Both the position numbers and the translations under genes were made by a program. From JAIBJN01 sp035461525 (GTDB lineage: Bacteria > Actinomycetota > Thermoleophilia > Gaiellales > Gaiellaceae), in contig DATHVD010000044.1 in assembly GCA_035461525.1 (NCBI GenBank), forward strand, positions 1 to 57,294: a stretch of DNA of 57,294 bases, in the 5' to 3' direction. Shown piece by piece: positions 8,570-16,710 of the stretch (positions are counted from its first letter, which is position 1; each line of letters begins with the position of its first letter). Below the pieces are notes generated by a model. It searched no databases. It worked only from the letters and a program-made list of their open reading frames with translations, and was not told the origin of the DNA.

Positions 8570-10474
8570 GTGACCGCCCTCGCCTGGATCGCGCTCTTCT
8601 CGCCTGCGGCAGCCGTGGTCGCCATCGCCCTCGCGGGCGATCGGATCAGCCGCTTCGCCGCCGGCGTCCTCGCCTCCGGTGCGACGGGCCTCTCGTTCCT
8701 CTGCTCGGCGGCGGTCTTCTTCATGCTCCTCGGCCGGGAGCACGACGACCGTTCGGAGTCCTCGACGCTCTGGACGTGGCTCTCGGCCGGCGACCTCCGC
8801 TTCGGACTCGAGATCGTCGTCGACCCGCTCTCGGTCTTCATGATGCTGATCGTCTCCGGCGTCGGCTTCCTGATCCTCGCCTACGCCGTCGGCTACATGC
8901 GCGGGGACGAGGAGGAGCGGCGCTACCACGCGTACAAGGCGCTCTTCGTCTTCTCGATGCTCCTGCTCGTGCAGTCGGGGAACCTGCTCCTCCTGCTCGC
9001 AGGCTGGGGCATGGTCGGCCTCTCCTCCTACCTCCTCATCAACTTCTGGCACCGACGGCGGGAGGCCGTCGCCGCCGGCAAGAAGGCGTTCGTCGTCAAC
9101 GCCCTCGGCGACGCGACGTTCGCGCTCGCGCTCTTCATCCTCATCCAGCAGGCGGGGGCGCTCGACTTCGCGACGGTGTTCGCGGCCGCGCCGGAGGCGC
9201 TCGGCGACGGGAGCACGCTGGCGATCCTCGTCGCCCTCGGCCTCCTCGGCGGCGCCGTCGCCAAGTCGGCGCAGGTACCGCTCCACACCTGGCTCCCGGA
9301 CGCAATGGAGGGCCCGACGCCGGTCAGCGCCCTCATCCACGCGGCGACCATGGTCACCGCAGGCGTCTACCTGATCGCGCGTACGAGCCCGCTCTTCGAG
9401 CTCGCCTTGCCGATCCGGGAGCTCGCCGGGATCCTCGGCGCCCTCACGCTCCTCGTCGCCGGGCTGATCGCGCTCGTCCAGACCGACATCAAGCGGGTGA
9501 TCGCCTACTCGACGATGAGCCAGATCGGCTACATGTTCGTCGCCGTCGGGCTCGGCGCCTACGGCGCCGGCATGTTCCACCTGATGACGCACGCCTTCTT
9601 CAAGGCGCTGCTCTTCCTCGCCGCGGGCGTCGTCATCCACGCGCTCGCCGCCGAGCAGGACATCCGCCGCATGGGCGGGCTCGCCCGCGAGCTGCCGTGG
9701 ACGTATCGCGCGTTCCTCGTCGGCACGCTCGCGCTCGCGGCCGTGCCGCCCTTCTCCGGTTTCTTCTCGAAGGACGCGATCCTCTCGAGCGCCGCCAACG
9801 CGGGCACGCTCGGCTGGATCCTCTGGGGAGCGGGAATCGTCGGCGCCTTCCTGACCGCGCTCTACGCCTTCCGGCTCCTCTTTGTCGTCTTCTCCGGCGA
9901 GATGACCGCCTTCGCCCGCGAGCACCTGCATCGCGAGCGCTTCGAAGGCCCGGGCTCGATGCTGTGGCCGGTCGCCGTCCTCGCCGTCCTGGCGACGATC
10001 GGCGGCTTCCTCCAGATCCCGGGGGTCGTCCACGCGGTCGACACGTGGATCGAGCCCGTGGCCGCGTCGATCGAGGAGGCTAGCGGCGGCCTGGCGGCGT
10101 TCTCGATCGCGGCCGCGCTCCTCGCCGCCCTCGCCGGCATCGGGGCCGCGTGGGCGCTCTACCGCCGCCCCGGCGACCGGCCCGGGCAGATGCGCCGGCG
10201 CTACCCGTGGGCGGCGCGCGTCCTGGAGCGCAAGCTCTATGCCGACGAGGCCTACGACCTGGCCTTCTCGGAGCCCACGTCCCGCATCGCGGTCTGGCTC
10301 GGTCGCTGGGTAGAGGCGCCGCTCGTGCTCCGCTCCGTCGGCAGCCTCGGGACCGGGGTCCGTGACCTCTCGGGCCTCGTCGCCTCCGCCCAGACCGGGC
10401 GCGTGCGCGCCTACGTCCTCGCGCTCGCCCTCGGGCTCGCCGTCCTCGCCGTCGTCTTCCTCATCGCCGCCTGA
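8570..10474 (+). CDS. nuoL: NADH-quinone oxidoreductase subunit L
   Basis: A 634-aa antiporter-like proton-pumping subunit. The core signature HTWLPDAMEGPTPVSALIHA lies near residue 240 and is followed by TMVTAGVYLIAR. The Lys/His-containing helices typical of the family follow, e.g. QTDIKRVIAYSTMSQIGYMF. The C-terminal part holds the lateral helix and the last transmembrane segment. The start is GTG 8570. nuoM begins 3 bp after the stop. Confidence 0.96.
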   Translation: MTALAWIALFSPAAAVVAIALAGDRISRFAAGVLASGATGLSFLCSAAVFFMLLGREHDDRSESSTLWTWLSAGDLRFGLEIVVDPLSVFMMLIVSGVGFLILAYAVGYMRGDEEERRYHAYKALFVFSMLLLVQSGNLLLLLAGWGMVGLSSYLLINFWHRRREAVAAGKKAFVVNALGDATFALALFILIQQAGALDFATVFAAAPEALGDGSTLAILVALGLLGGAVAKSAQVPLHTWLPDAMEGPTPVSALIHAATMVTAGVYLIARTSPLFELALPIRELAGILGALTLLVAGLIALVQTDIKRVIAYSTMSQIGYMFVAVGLGAYGAGMFHLMTHAFFKALLFLAAGVVIHALAAEQDIRRMGGLARELPWTYRAFLVGTLALAAVPPFSGFFSKDAILSSAANAGTLGWILWGAGIVGAFLTALYAFRLLFVVFSGEMTAFAREHLHRERFEGPGSMLWPVAVLAVLATIGGFLQIPGVVHAVDTWIEPVAASIEEASGGLAAFSIAAALLAALAGIGAAWALYRRPGDRPGQMRRRYPWAARVLERKLYADEAYDLAFSEPTSRIAVWLGRWVEAPLVLRSVGSLGTGVRDLSGLVASAQTGRVRAYVLALALGLAVLAVVFLIAA

Positions 10475-10477
10475 CGC

Positions 10478-11893
10478 ATGCAGGCCACCGTCCTCATCTT
10501 CCTTCCCGTCGCCGGCGCACTCGCGGTCTGGCTCGTCCCTTGGCGCTCCCCGCGCGCGGCCGGAGGCTTCGCGCTCCTCGTCGCGCTGGCGGAGCTCGCC
10601 TACTGGATCGGGACGACACTCAACTTCGACTTCGCCGCCGGGGGCCTGCAAGGGGACGCCGAGGCCGTGTGGTTCTCCGATCTCGAGGTCGCCTACCGCG
10701 TCGGCCTCTACGACTACTCCCTCTGGCTCGTCGGCCTCACCGTCGTCGTCACCGCCGCCGCGATCGGCTACGGCCTCTGGGCCGGGCGCGAGCGCGCCGG
10801 CGTCTACCTGAGCCTCCTCCTCCTGCTCGAGGGAGCGACGATCGGCGTCTTCGCCGCCCAGGACCTCGTCCTCTTCTACGTCTTCTGGGAGGCCATGCTG
10901 ATACCGCTCTACGTCCTCATCGGCGTGTGGGGAGGGCCGGGGCGGCTCGGCGCGACCGTGAAGTTCGTCGTCTACACGATGGTCGGGTCGCTCTTCATGC
11001 TCGTCGCCATCATCGCCGCCGGGCTCGGCGCGGGGACGTTCGACATGACGGCCCTCGGCGCGGGGTCGAGCACGTGGATCTTCCTCGGCTTCGCAGTCGC
11101 CTTCGCGGTCAAGGCGCCGCTCTGGCCCTTCCACGGCTGGCTGCCGGACGCCTACCGCGAGTCGCCGCCCGAGGTCGCCGCCGTCCTCTCCGGCGTCATC
11201 TCCAAGACCGCCGCCTACGGCTTCCTCGCCATCGCCGTGCCCTTCTACCCCGACGTGGCGATCGACTGGCGCGTGCCCGTGCTCGTGCTCGCCTCGATCG
11301 GGCTCGTCTACGGCTCGCTCCTCGCCTTCCGGGCGCCCGACGTGCGCGGCGTGATCGCGTACTCGAGCCTCGCCCAGATGAACCTGATCGTGATCGGTCT
11401 CTTCGCCGTCAACGCGTCGGGGACGACGGGCGCGCTCCTGCACATGGTCAACCACGGGCTCGTCTCGGCCGCGCTCTTCCTCCTCGCGGGGGCGATCGAG
11501 CGGCGGACGAGCACGGGCGAGCTTGCGCTCCTCGGCGGGATGGCCCGCGGGCGGCCGGTCCTCGCCACCGTCCTGATCGTCACGGGCGTGATCGCGCTCG
11601 CCGTGCCCGGCTCGACCGCGTTCGCGGCGGAGTTCCTCGTCCTGAACGGAATCTTCGCCGTCGGCTGGGGCTGGGCGGTCGTCGGCGCCGGGGCGATCGT
11701 GCTCGCCGCCCTCTACATGCTCCGCCTCATCTCCGCCGTCCTGCACGAGAACGTCGGCAGCGCGGTGCCAGCCGAGGCGCTCGACCTGCGCCCGGCCGAG
11801 ATCGGCATCATCGCGCCCCTCGTCGTCGCCCTCGTCGCGCTCTCGTTCTGGCCCGCGGCGATCACCGATCGGGCCTTCGGGGGGTGGTTCTAG
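10478..11893 (+). CDS. nuoM: NADH-quinone oxidoreductase subunit M
   Basis: A 471-aa proton-pumping subunit. The essential glutamate is in FWEAMLIPLYVLIGVWGG (about residues 137-154). The antiporter signature FHGWLPDAYRESPPEVAAVL lies near residue 220. It has many hydrophobic helices and a normal family length. ATG 10478 follows nuoL by 3 bp, and nuoN begins at the base directly after its stop. Confidence 0.96.
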   Translation: MQATVLIFLPVAGALAVWLVPWRSPRAAGGFALLVALAELAYWIGTTLNFDFAAGGLQGDAEAVWFSDLEVAYRVGLYDYSLWLVGLTVVVTAAAIGYGLWAGRERAGVYLSLLLLLEGATIGVFAAQDLVLFYVFWEAMLIPLYVLIGVWGGPGRLGATVKFVVYTMVGSLFMLVAIIAAGLGAGTFDMTALGAGSSTWIFLGFAVAFAVKAPLWPFHGWLPDAYRESPPEVAAVLSGVISKTAAYGFLAIAVPFYPDVAIDWRVPVLVLASIGLVYGSLLAFRAPDVRGVIAYSSLAQMNLIVIGLFAVNASGTTGALLHMVNHGLVSAALFLLAGAIERRTSTGELALLGGMARGRPVLATVLIVTGVIALAVPGSTAFAAEFLVLNGIFAVGWGWAVVGAGAIVLAALYMLRLISAVLHENVGSAVPAEALDLRPAEIGIIAPLVVALVALSFWPAAITDRAFGGWF

Positions 11894-13372
11894 GTGGAAT
11901 TCACCCCTCCGGTCGTCGACTGGGCGGCGCTCTCGCCGATCCTCGTCACCCTCGGCGGCGGGATCCTCGCCGCCATCGGGACGCTCTTCGTCCCCGCTCC
12001 GGCCCGGCCTGCGTTCGCCGCCGCGGTCGCGGCCCTGGCCTTCGCCGCCGCGGCCGGGATCGCGATCGCGCTCTTCGTCGCCGACGAGTCCGGCCGCGGC
12101 ATCGTCGCCGACGCGCTCCGCCGTGACCGCCTCGGCGAGCTGGCGCAGATCCTGATCATGGGCGCCGGCCTCCTCACCGTAGCGGTGTCGTACCGCGAGC
12201 CCGGTCGCCCGGACCGCGTCGGCGAGTACTACGCGCTCCTGCTCACGGCCGCCTCGGGCATGGCGTTCTTCGTCGCCGCCAACGACCTGATCACGCTCTT
12301 CCTCGGGCTCGAATGGTTCTCGATCTCGCTCTACGTCCTGGTCGCGATCGCAACCGACCGTCTGCCCGCCCTCGAGGCAGGGCTCAAGTACCTGATCGTC
12401 GGCAGCTTCGGCTCGGCGATCCTCCTCTTCGGGAGCGCGCTCGTCTACGGCGCCACGGGCGCCGTCGGCTTCGAGGGGATCGCCGCGGGGGCGGAAGACG
12501 CCGAACGGCTCTTCCTCGTCGCCGGGCTCGCCATGCTCATCGTCGGGCTCGCCTTCAAGGCCTCGGCGGCACCGTTCCACATGTGGACGCCGGACGTCTA
12601 CCAGGGCGCCCAGACCCCGGTCAGCGGGTTCATGTCCGCCGCGACGAAAGTGGCGGCGCTCGTCGTCACGCTGCGCCTGCTCGTGACCGCGTTCCCCGGC
12701 GAGGAGGAGCTCTGGACGGTCGCCCTCGCGGTCATCGTCGTCGCCTCGCTCGCCTGGGGGAACCTCGCCGCCCTCGTCCAGACCGACCTGAAGCGGCTGC
12801 TCGCGTACTCGAGCATCTCCCACGCCGGCTTCCTGCTCATGCCGATCGCGGCCGGGAACGCGCTCGGCGGGCGAGCGCTCCTCTACTATCTGATCGCCTA
12901 CAGCGCTATGAGCGTCGGCGCCTTCGCAGTCGTCGCGGTGCGCGAGCGCGAACTGGGGCAGCCGGTCACGCTCGGCAACCTCGCCGGCTTCGGCTGGGAG
13001 CGGCCGTTCCTCGGCCTCTCGATGGCGCTCTTCATGTTCGGCTTCATCGGACTGCCGCCGGCCGGCATCTTCCTGGGCAAGTTCTACGCTTTCTCTGCCG
13101 TGGTCGACCGCGGCTGGGCGTGGCTCGCCGTCGTCGGCGTGATCGCCACCGCGATCTCGATCTACTACTACGCGGGCGTCATCCGGGCGATGTTCATGCA
13201 GCCGCGCGAGCTCGCCGTCACGGCCGCCGGCGGGTCGCCGCCGCCCGACCGGCTCCTCGTCGCCGCCGTGGGGGCGTCGGTCGTCGTGGCCGTGGGCACG
13301 TTCGTCGCGGCCGACCCGCTCGTGGAGATCGCCCGCGACGCCGTGGACTTCCTGAACTTCCCGGTGGGATAG
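11894..13372 (+). CDS. nuoN: NADH-quinone oxidoreductase subunit N
   Basis: A 492-aa proton-pumping subunit and the last gene of the operon. The family signature FHMWTPDVYQGAQTPVSGFM is near residue 220, and TDLKRLLAYSSISHAGF follows near 297. GTG 11894 directly abuts the nuoM stop. After the stop there are 107 bp with no recognisable gene before the next plus-strand flavoprotein gene. Confidence 0.96.
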   Translation: MEFTPPVVDWAALSPILVTLGGGILAAIGTLFVPAPARPAFAAAVAALAFAAAAGIAIALFVADESGRGIVADALRRDRLGELAQILIMGAGLLTVAVSYREPGRPDRVGEYYALLLTAASGMAFFVAANDLITLFLGLEWFSISLYVLVAIATDRLPALEAGLKYLIVGSFGSAILLFGSALVYGATGAVGFEGIAAGAEDAERLFLVAGLAMLIVGLAFKASAAPFHMWTPDVYQGAQTPVSGFMSAATKVAALVVTLRLLVTAFPGEEELWTVALAVIVVASLAWGNLAALVQTDLKRLLAYSSISHAGFLLMPIAAGNALGGRALLYYLIAYSAMSVGAFAVVAVRERELGQPVTLGNLAGFGWERPFLGLSMALFMFGFIGLPPAGIFLGKFYAFSAVVDRGWAWLAVVGVIATAISIYYYAGVIRAMFMQPRELAVTAAGGSPPPDRLLVAAVGASVVVAVGTFVAADPLVEIARDAVDFLNFPVG

Positions 13373-13479
13373 TTACCCCTCCGAGGATGCCGCCGAGCCG
13401 CCGCCACGCCCCCTCCGCCTCCGGAGCTTCCCAGGCAAGAGTCTGTTGCAGGCACGCGTTTCCGGGGGGACGCTGAGCC

Positions 13480-14817
13480 GTGGCCCGCAAGGTCGTCGTC
13501 CTCGGCGCGGGCGCAACGGGGGAGGCGTTCGCCGCCGCGCTCCGGCGGCACGAGCCGGACGCGGAGATCGCGGTCGTCGAGCACGAGCTCGTCGGCGGCG
13601 AGTGCTCCTACTGGGCGTGCATCCCGTCGAAGACGCTCCTGCGCCCGCTCGAGGTGGTCGAGCGGGCACGGCTCGCGCCGGGCGCCGACGCCGCCGTCTC
13701 GGCGGTGGACGCCGAGCGTGTCTTCGCCTGGCGCGACGAGGTGTCCGAGAAGGACGATTCGAGCCAGGCGAGGTGGGTCACCGGGACGGTGGGCGCCGAG
13801 CTCGTCCGCGGCACCGCAGTCGTTGCCGAGCCCGGGCTCGTCCGCGTGGGCGAGCGCGACCTCCCCTACGACGCCCTCATGATCGCCACGGGCTCGCGGC
13901 CGGTCGTCCCGCGAATCGAGGGGCTCGCCGAGGTTCCGTTCTGGGGGAGCCGCGAGGGGACGAGCGCGAGCGCCGTCCCGGCGACCCTCGCCATCGTCGG
14001 CGGCGGCGCGGTCGGCTGCGAGCTCGCGCAGGTCTACCGGCGACTCGGCGCCGAGGTCACGCTCGTCCAGAACGGCGCGCACCTCCTCCCGCGCCTCGAC
14101 CCCGAGGCCGCGGACATCCTTGCCGACGCCTTCCGGGAGGAGGGAGTCGAGCTCCGCTTCGACGCGAAGGCGACGCGGGTCGAGGGCGGGGGCGATCTCC
14201 CGTTCCGGCTCGAGCTCGAGGGGCAGGAGCCGGTCGAGGCCGAGCGGCTGCTCGTCGCCACCGGGCGCAAGCCGAACGTGGACGGCCTCGGCCTCGAGAA
14301 GCTCGGGCTCCAGATCGAGCGCAAGGGCATCGTCGTCGACGAGCGGCTCCGCGCCGGCGAGGGAGTGTGGGCGGCGGGCGACGTCACAGGCGTCGCCCTC
14401 TTCACGCACGTCGGCAAGTACCAGGGCCGGATCGCCGCCGGCGACGTCGCCGGGCACGACGTCCGTGCCGACTACCGGGCGATCCCGGCGGCGATCTTCA
14501 CCGATCCGCAGGTCGCGGCGACCGGAGACACGAGCGGGGAGGGCGCGGTCACCGCCTCCTGGAAGGTCGAGTCGGTCGCCCGCACGGGAACGTTCCAGAA
14601 GCCCAAGCGCCCCGGGCTCCTGAAGCTGTACGCCGACCCCGAGCGGCGTGTGCTCGTGGGGGCGACCGCCGTCGGGCCCGAGGCGGGCGAGTGGCTGGGG
14701 CAGCTCACCCTCGCCATCCGGGCGGAGGTCTCGGTCGACGTCCTCCGGGACACGATCCAGCCCTTCCCGACCTTCTCCGAGGCCGTTCACTTCGCGGCCC
14801 GCGACCTGCCGTTGTAG
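13480..14817 (+). CDS. Dihydrolipoamide-dehydrogenase-like FAD/NAD(P) oxidoreductase
   Basis: A 445-aa protein of the class I pyridine-nucleotide-disulfide oxidoreductase family. The order of parts is an FAD-binding GAGATG (about 9-14), redox disulfide C42-x4-C47 in GGECSYWACIPSKTLLRP, NAD(P)-binding IVGGGAVGCELA near 170, the ATGRKPNVDGLGL segment, and a dimerisation domain. The C-terminal active-site motif reads IQPFPTFSEA where true lipoamide dehydrogenases have HAHPTLSE. The acid-base His is therefore replaced by Phe. Substrate is unknown; a quinone, metal or low-molecular-weight disulfide reductase is possible. No lipoyl or 2-oxoacid dehydrogenase genes are nearby. Confidence 0.8.
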   Translation: MARKVVVLGAGATGEAFAAALRRHEPDAEIAVVEHELVGGECSYWACIPSKTLLRPLEVVERARLAPGADAAVSAVDAERVFAWRDEVSEKDDSSQARWVTGTVGAELVRGTAVVAEPGLVRVGERDLPYDALMIATGSRPVVPRIEGLAEVPFWGSREGTSASAVPATLAIVGGGAVGCELAQVYRRLGAEVTLVQNGAHLLPRLDPEAADILADAFREEGVELRFDAKATRVEGGGDLPFRLELEGQEPVEAERLLVATGRKPNVDGLGLEKLGLQIERKGIVVDERLRAGEGVWAAGDVTGVALFTHVGKYQGRIAAGDVAGHDVRADYRAIPAAIFTDPQVAATGDTSGEGAVTASWKVESVARTGTFQKPKRPGLLKLYADPERRVLVGATAVGPEAGEWLGQLTLAIRAEVSVDVLRDTIQPFPTFSEAVHFAARDLPL

Positions 14818-14821
14818 CCTC

Positions 14822-15244
14822 ATGCCCATGAACGCCCGCGACGAGCTCGTCCGCAGCCTCGCCGGACTCGCCCTCTTCGCCGACCTGCGCGAGGCCGACC
14901 TCGAGGCGATCGCAGACCCCGAGTGGGAGCGGAGCTTCGCCGACGGCGAGCGCGTGCTCAGGCGCGGCCTCTCCGGCGGCGGCCTCTTCGTCATCCTCGA
15001 AGGCGAGGCGGCGGTGGAGCTGCCGGGCGGCGGCGAGCCGCGGCGGCTCCTCCGCGGTGACTTCTTCGGCGAGGTCTCGACGCTGCTCGAGTGCAAGCCG
15101 ACCGCAGACGTGGTCGCGCGCACGTCGCTCTCGTGCCTGGAGATCCCCGGCCCGCAGCTCGAGGCGTTCCTCGTGCAGTACCCGCATGTCATGTACCGGA
15201 TGCTGCAGACGGTCGCGCGCCGGATCCGGGACATCCTCGAGTAG
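14822..15244 (+). CDS. Stand-alone cyclic-nucleotide-binding-fold protein
   Basis: A 140-aa single-domain protein with the cNMP-binding beta-roll and no helix-turn-helix, so it is not a CRP-type regulator. It begins with the usual LAGLALFADLREADLEAIA helix and contains GGLFVILEGEAAVEL and the phosphate-binding-cassette start FFGEVSTLLE near 81-90. The cassette continues CKPTADVVA, so the conserved Arg that grips the cyclic phosphate appears to be Pro. ATG 14822 or ATG 14828 could start it. The stop overlaps the next flavoprotein gene by one base, and a nucleotide cyclase follows that. A role as effector or regulatory subunit is inference. Confidence 0.75.
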   Translation: MPMNARDELVRSLAGLALFADLREADLEAIADPEWERSFADGERVLRRGLSGGGLFVILEGEAAVELPGGGEPRRLLRGDFFGEVSTLLECKPTADVVARTSLSCLEIPGPQLEAFLVQYPHVMYRMLQTVARRIRDILE

Positions 15245-16710
15245 TGGCGTTCCGGGACGAGCGGCCGTTCCCGCCGGGGGACTACCCGGTCGTCGTCGTC
15301 GGCAGCGGGCCCGGAGGGCTGCAGGCGAGCTACTGCCTCTCCCGCCTGGGCGTCGAGCACGCGACGATCTCGGCCGACGACGCGCCGGGCGGAATGTTCC
15401 GCCTCTATCCGATCTTCCAACGCCTCCTCTCCTGGTCGAAGCCCGACGCGCCCGCCGAGCCCGGCACGCGCGCGTACGAGTGGTTCGACCACAACAGCCT
15501 GATCGCCGACGAGTCGAAGCACCAGGCGCTCGTGCCCCGGTTCATGGATCGCGCCTACATGGTGCCGTCGCGCGCGGAGATGGAGCAGGGGATCGCGGCC
15601 TTCGCCGAGCGCGTGCCGGTGCGCGTCCGCTACGGGTGCGCGTGGGAGGCGAGCCGGCGCGAGGAGGACGGGACGCTCGTCTTGACGACCGCCGACGGCG
15701 AGTACCGCTGCCGCACGGCCGTCTTCGCCACCGGCGTGACGACCCCCTGGAAGTCGCAGATCCCCGGCATCGAGGACGTCCCGCACTACGTGGAGACCGG
15801 CGAGCCCCGCTCCTACCGCGGCCGGCGCGTCTTCGTGATCGGGAAGCGCAACTCCGGCTTCGAGATCGCCGACGGGCTCCTGCCCTGGGCCCGGCAGGTG
15901 ATCCTCGGCTCCCCGCGGCCGGCGCAGGCCGACCCGATCGTGCAGGCGAGCGTCCGCGTGCGCTACCTCCAGCCCTACGAGGACGCGGCCCTCGGCGGCG
16001 GAACGTTCTCGCTCGACCTCGCGGTGGAGCGGATCGAGCGCCGGGAAGGCGGCTGGCGCGTCGTCGGCCAGGGGACGACCGTCCCGGGACCGGTCGACCT
16101 CGAGGTGGACGACGTCCTCGCCGCGACCGGATTCACGACGCCGCTCCTCGACCTCCCCGCCCTCGGCGTCCGCACGGTCGCGCAGGGGCGGATCCCCGCC
16201 CTGACGCCGTTCTGGGAGAGCGCGCCCGGCTCCGGCATCTTCTTCGCCGGGAACGCGACGCAGGGCGCGGCGGGCCTGAAGAAGCACGGGATCGGCGCGG
16301 CCTCACCGGCCGTCCACGGCTTCCGCTACAACGCCCGCATCCTGGCACGCCACCTCGCCGAGACCCGCTTCGGCGTCGAGCCGCCGCGCGAGCATGTCGA
16401 GCCGGACGACCTCGTCCGCTACCTGCTCGAGGAGGCGACGACGGCGCCGGAGCTCTGGACGCAGAAGTCCTATCTGGCCCGCGCCGTGACCGCCGACGGG
16501 ATCGCCGACGTCGTCCCGCTCGCGCACTTCGTCGACGAGGCCGGGCCCGACGCCGTCGCGATCGCGGTCGAGACCAACGCGGAGGGAGACGTCTACCCGG
16601 CGGTCTACGTCCGCCGCGACGGCGAGATCCGGGAGCGCCTGCTCCCCCCCGACCGCCTCAACGACTTCCGCGGGGCCGAGCACGAACGGGAGCTCCGCTC
16701 GCTCCTGTGA
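15244..16710 (+). CDS. FAD-dependent NAD(P)-binding oxidoreductase (YpdA / flavin-monooxygenase-like)
   Basis: A 488-aa two-Rossmann flavoprotein. The FAD motif VVVVGSGPGGLQASYCLSRL is near residue 17. A second dinucleotide motif, RVFVIGKRNSGFEIADGL, is near 195. A GNATQGAAGLKKHGIG-like C-terminal FAD segment is near 340. No CxxC redox pair is seen in the usual thioredoxin-reductase position. It resembles YpdA-type or monooxygenase-type flavoproteins more than TrxB. GTG 15244 overlaps the cNMP-fold gene stop by one base. Its own stop overlaps the cyclase start as GTGA. Thioredoxin-reductase-like proteins fused to cNMP-binding domains exist elsewhere, which supports a functional link. The substrate is unknown. 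Confidence 0.75.
   Translation: MAFRDERPFPPGDYPVVVVGSGPGGLQASYCLSRLGVEHATISADDAPGGMFRLYPIFQRLLSWSKPDAPAEPGTRAYEWFDHNSLIADESKHQALVPRFMDRAYMVPSRAEMEQGIAAFAERVPVRVRYGCAWEASRREEDGTLVLTTADGEYRCRTAVFATGVTTPWKSQIPGIEDVPHYVETGEPRSYRGRRVFVIGKRNSGFEIADGLLPWARQVILGSPRPAQADPIVQASVRVRYLQPYEDAALGGGTFSLDLAVERIERREGGWRVVGQGTTVPGPVDLEVDDVLAATGFTTPLLDLPALGVRTVAQGRIPALTPFWESAPGSGIFFAGNATQGAAGLKKHGIGAASPAVHGFRYNARILARHLAETRFGVEPPREHVEPDDLVRYLLEEATTAPELWTQKSYLARAVTADGIADVVPLAHFVDEAGPDAVAIAVETNAEGDVYPAVYVRRDGEIRERLLPPDRLNDFRGAEHERELRSLL

Noticed and set aside
8252..12823. A 1523-codon open frame on the minus strand opposite nuoK-nuoN
   Set aside because: It is antisense to four clear nuo genes and its product is an Asp/Glu/Arg-rich low-complexity string, the usual shadow of GC-rich membrane-protein genes.
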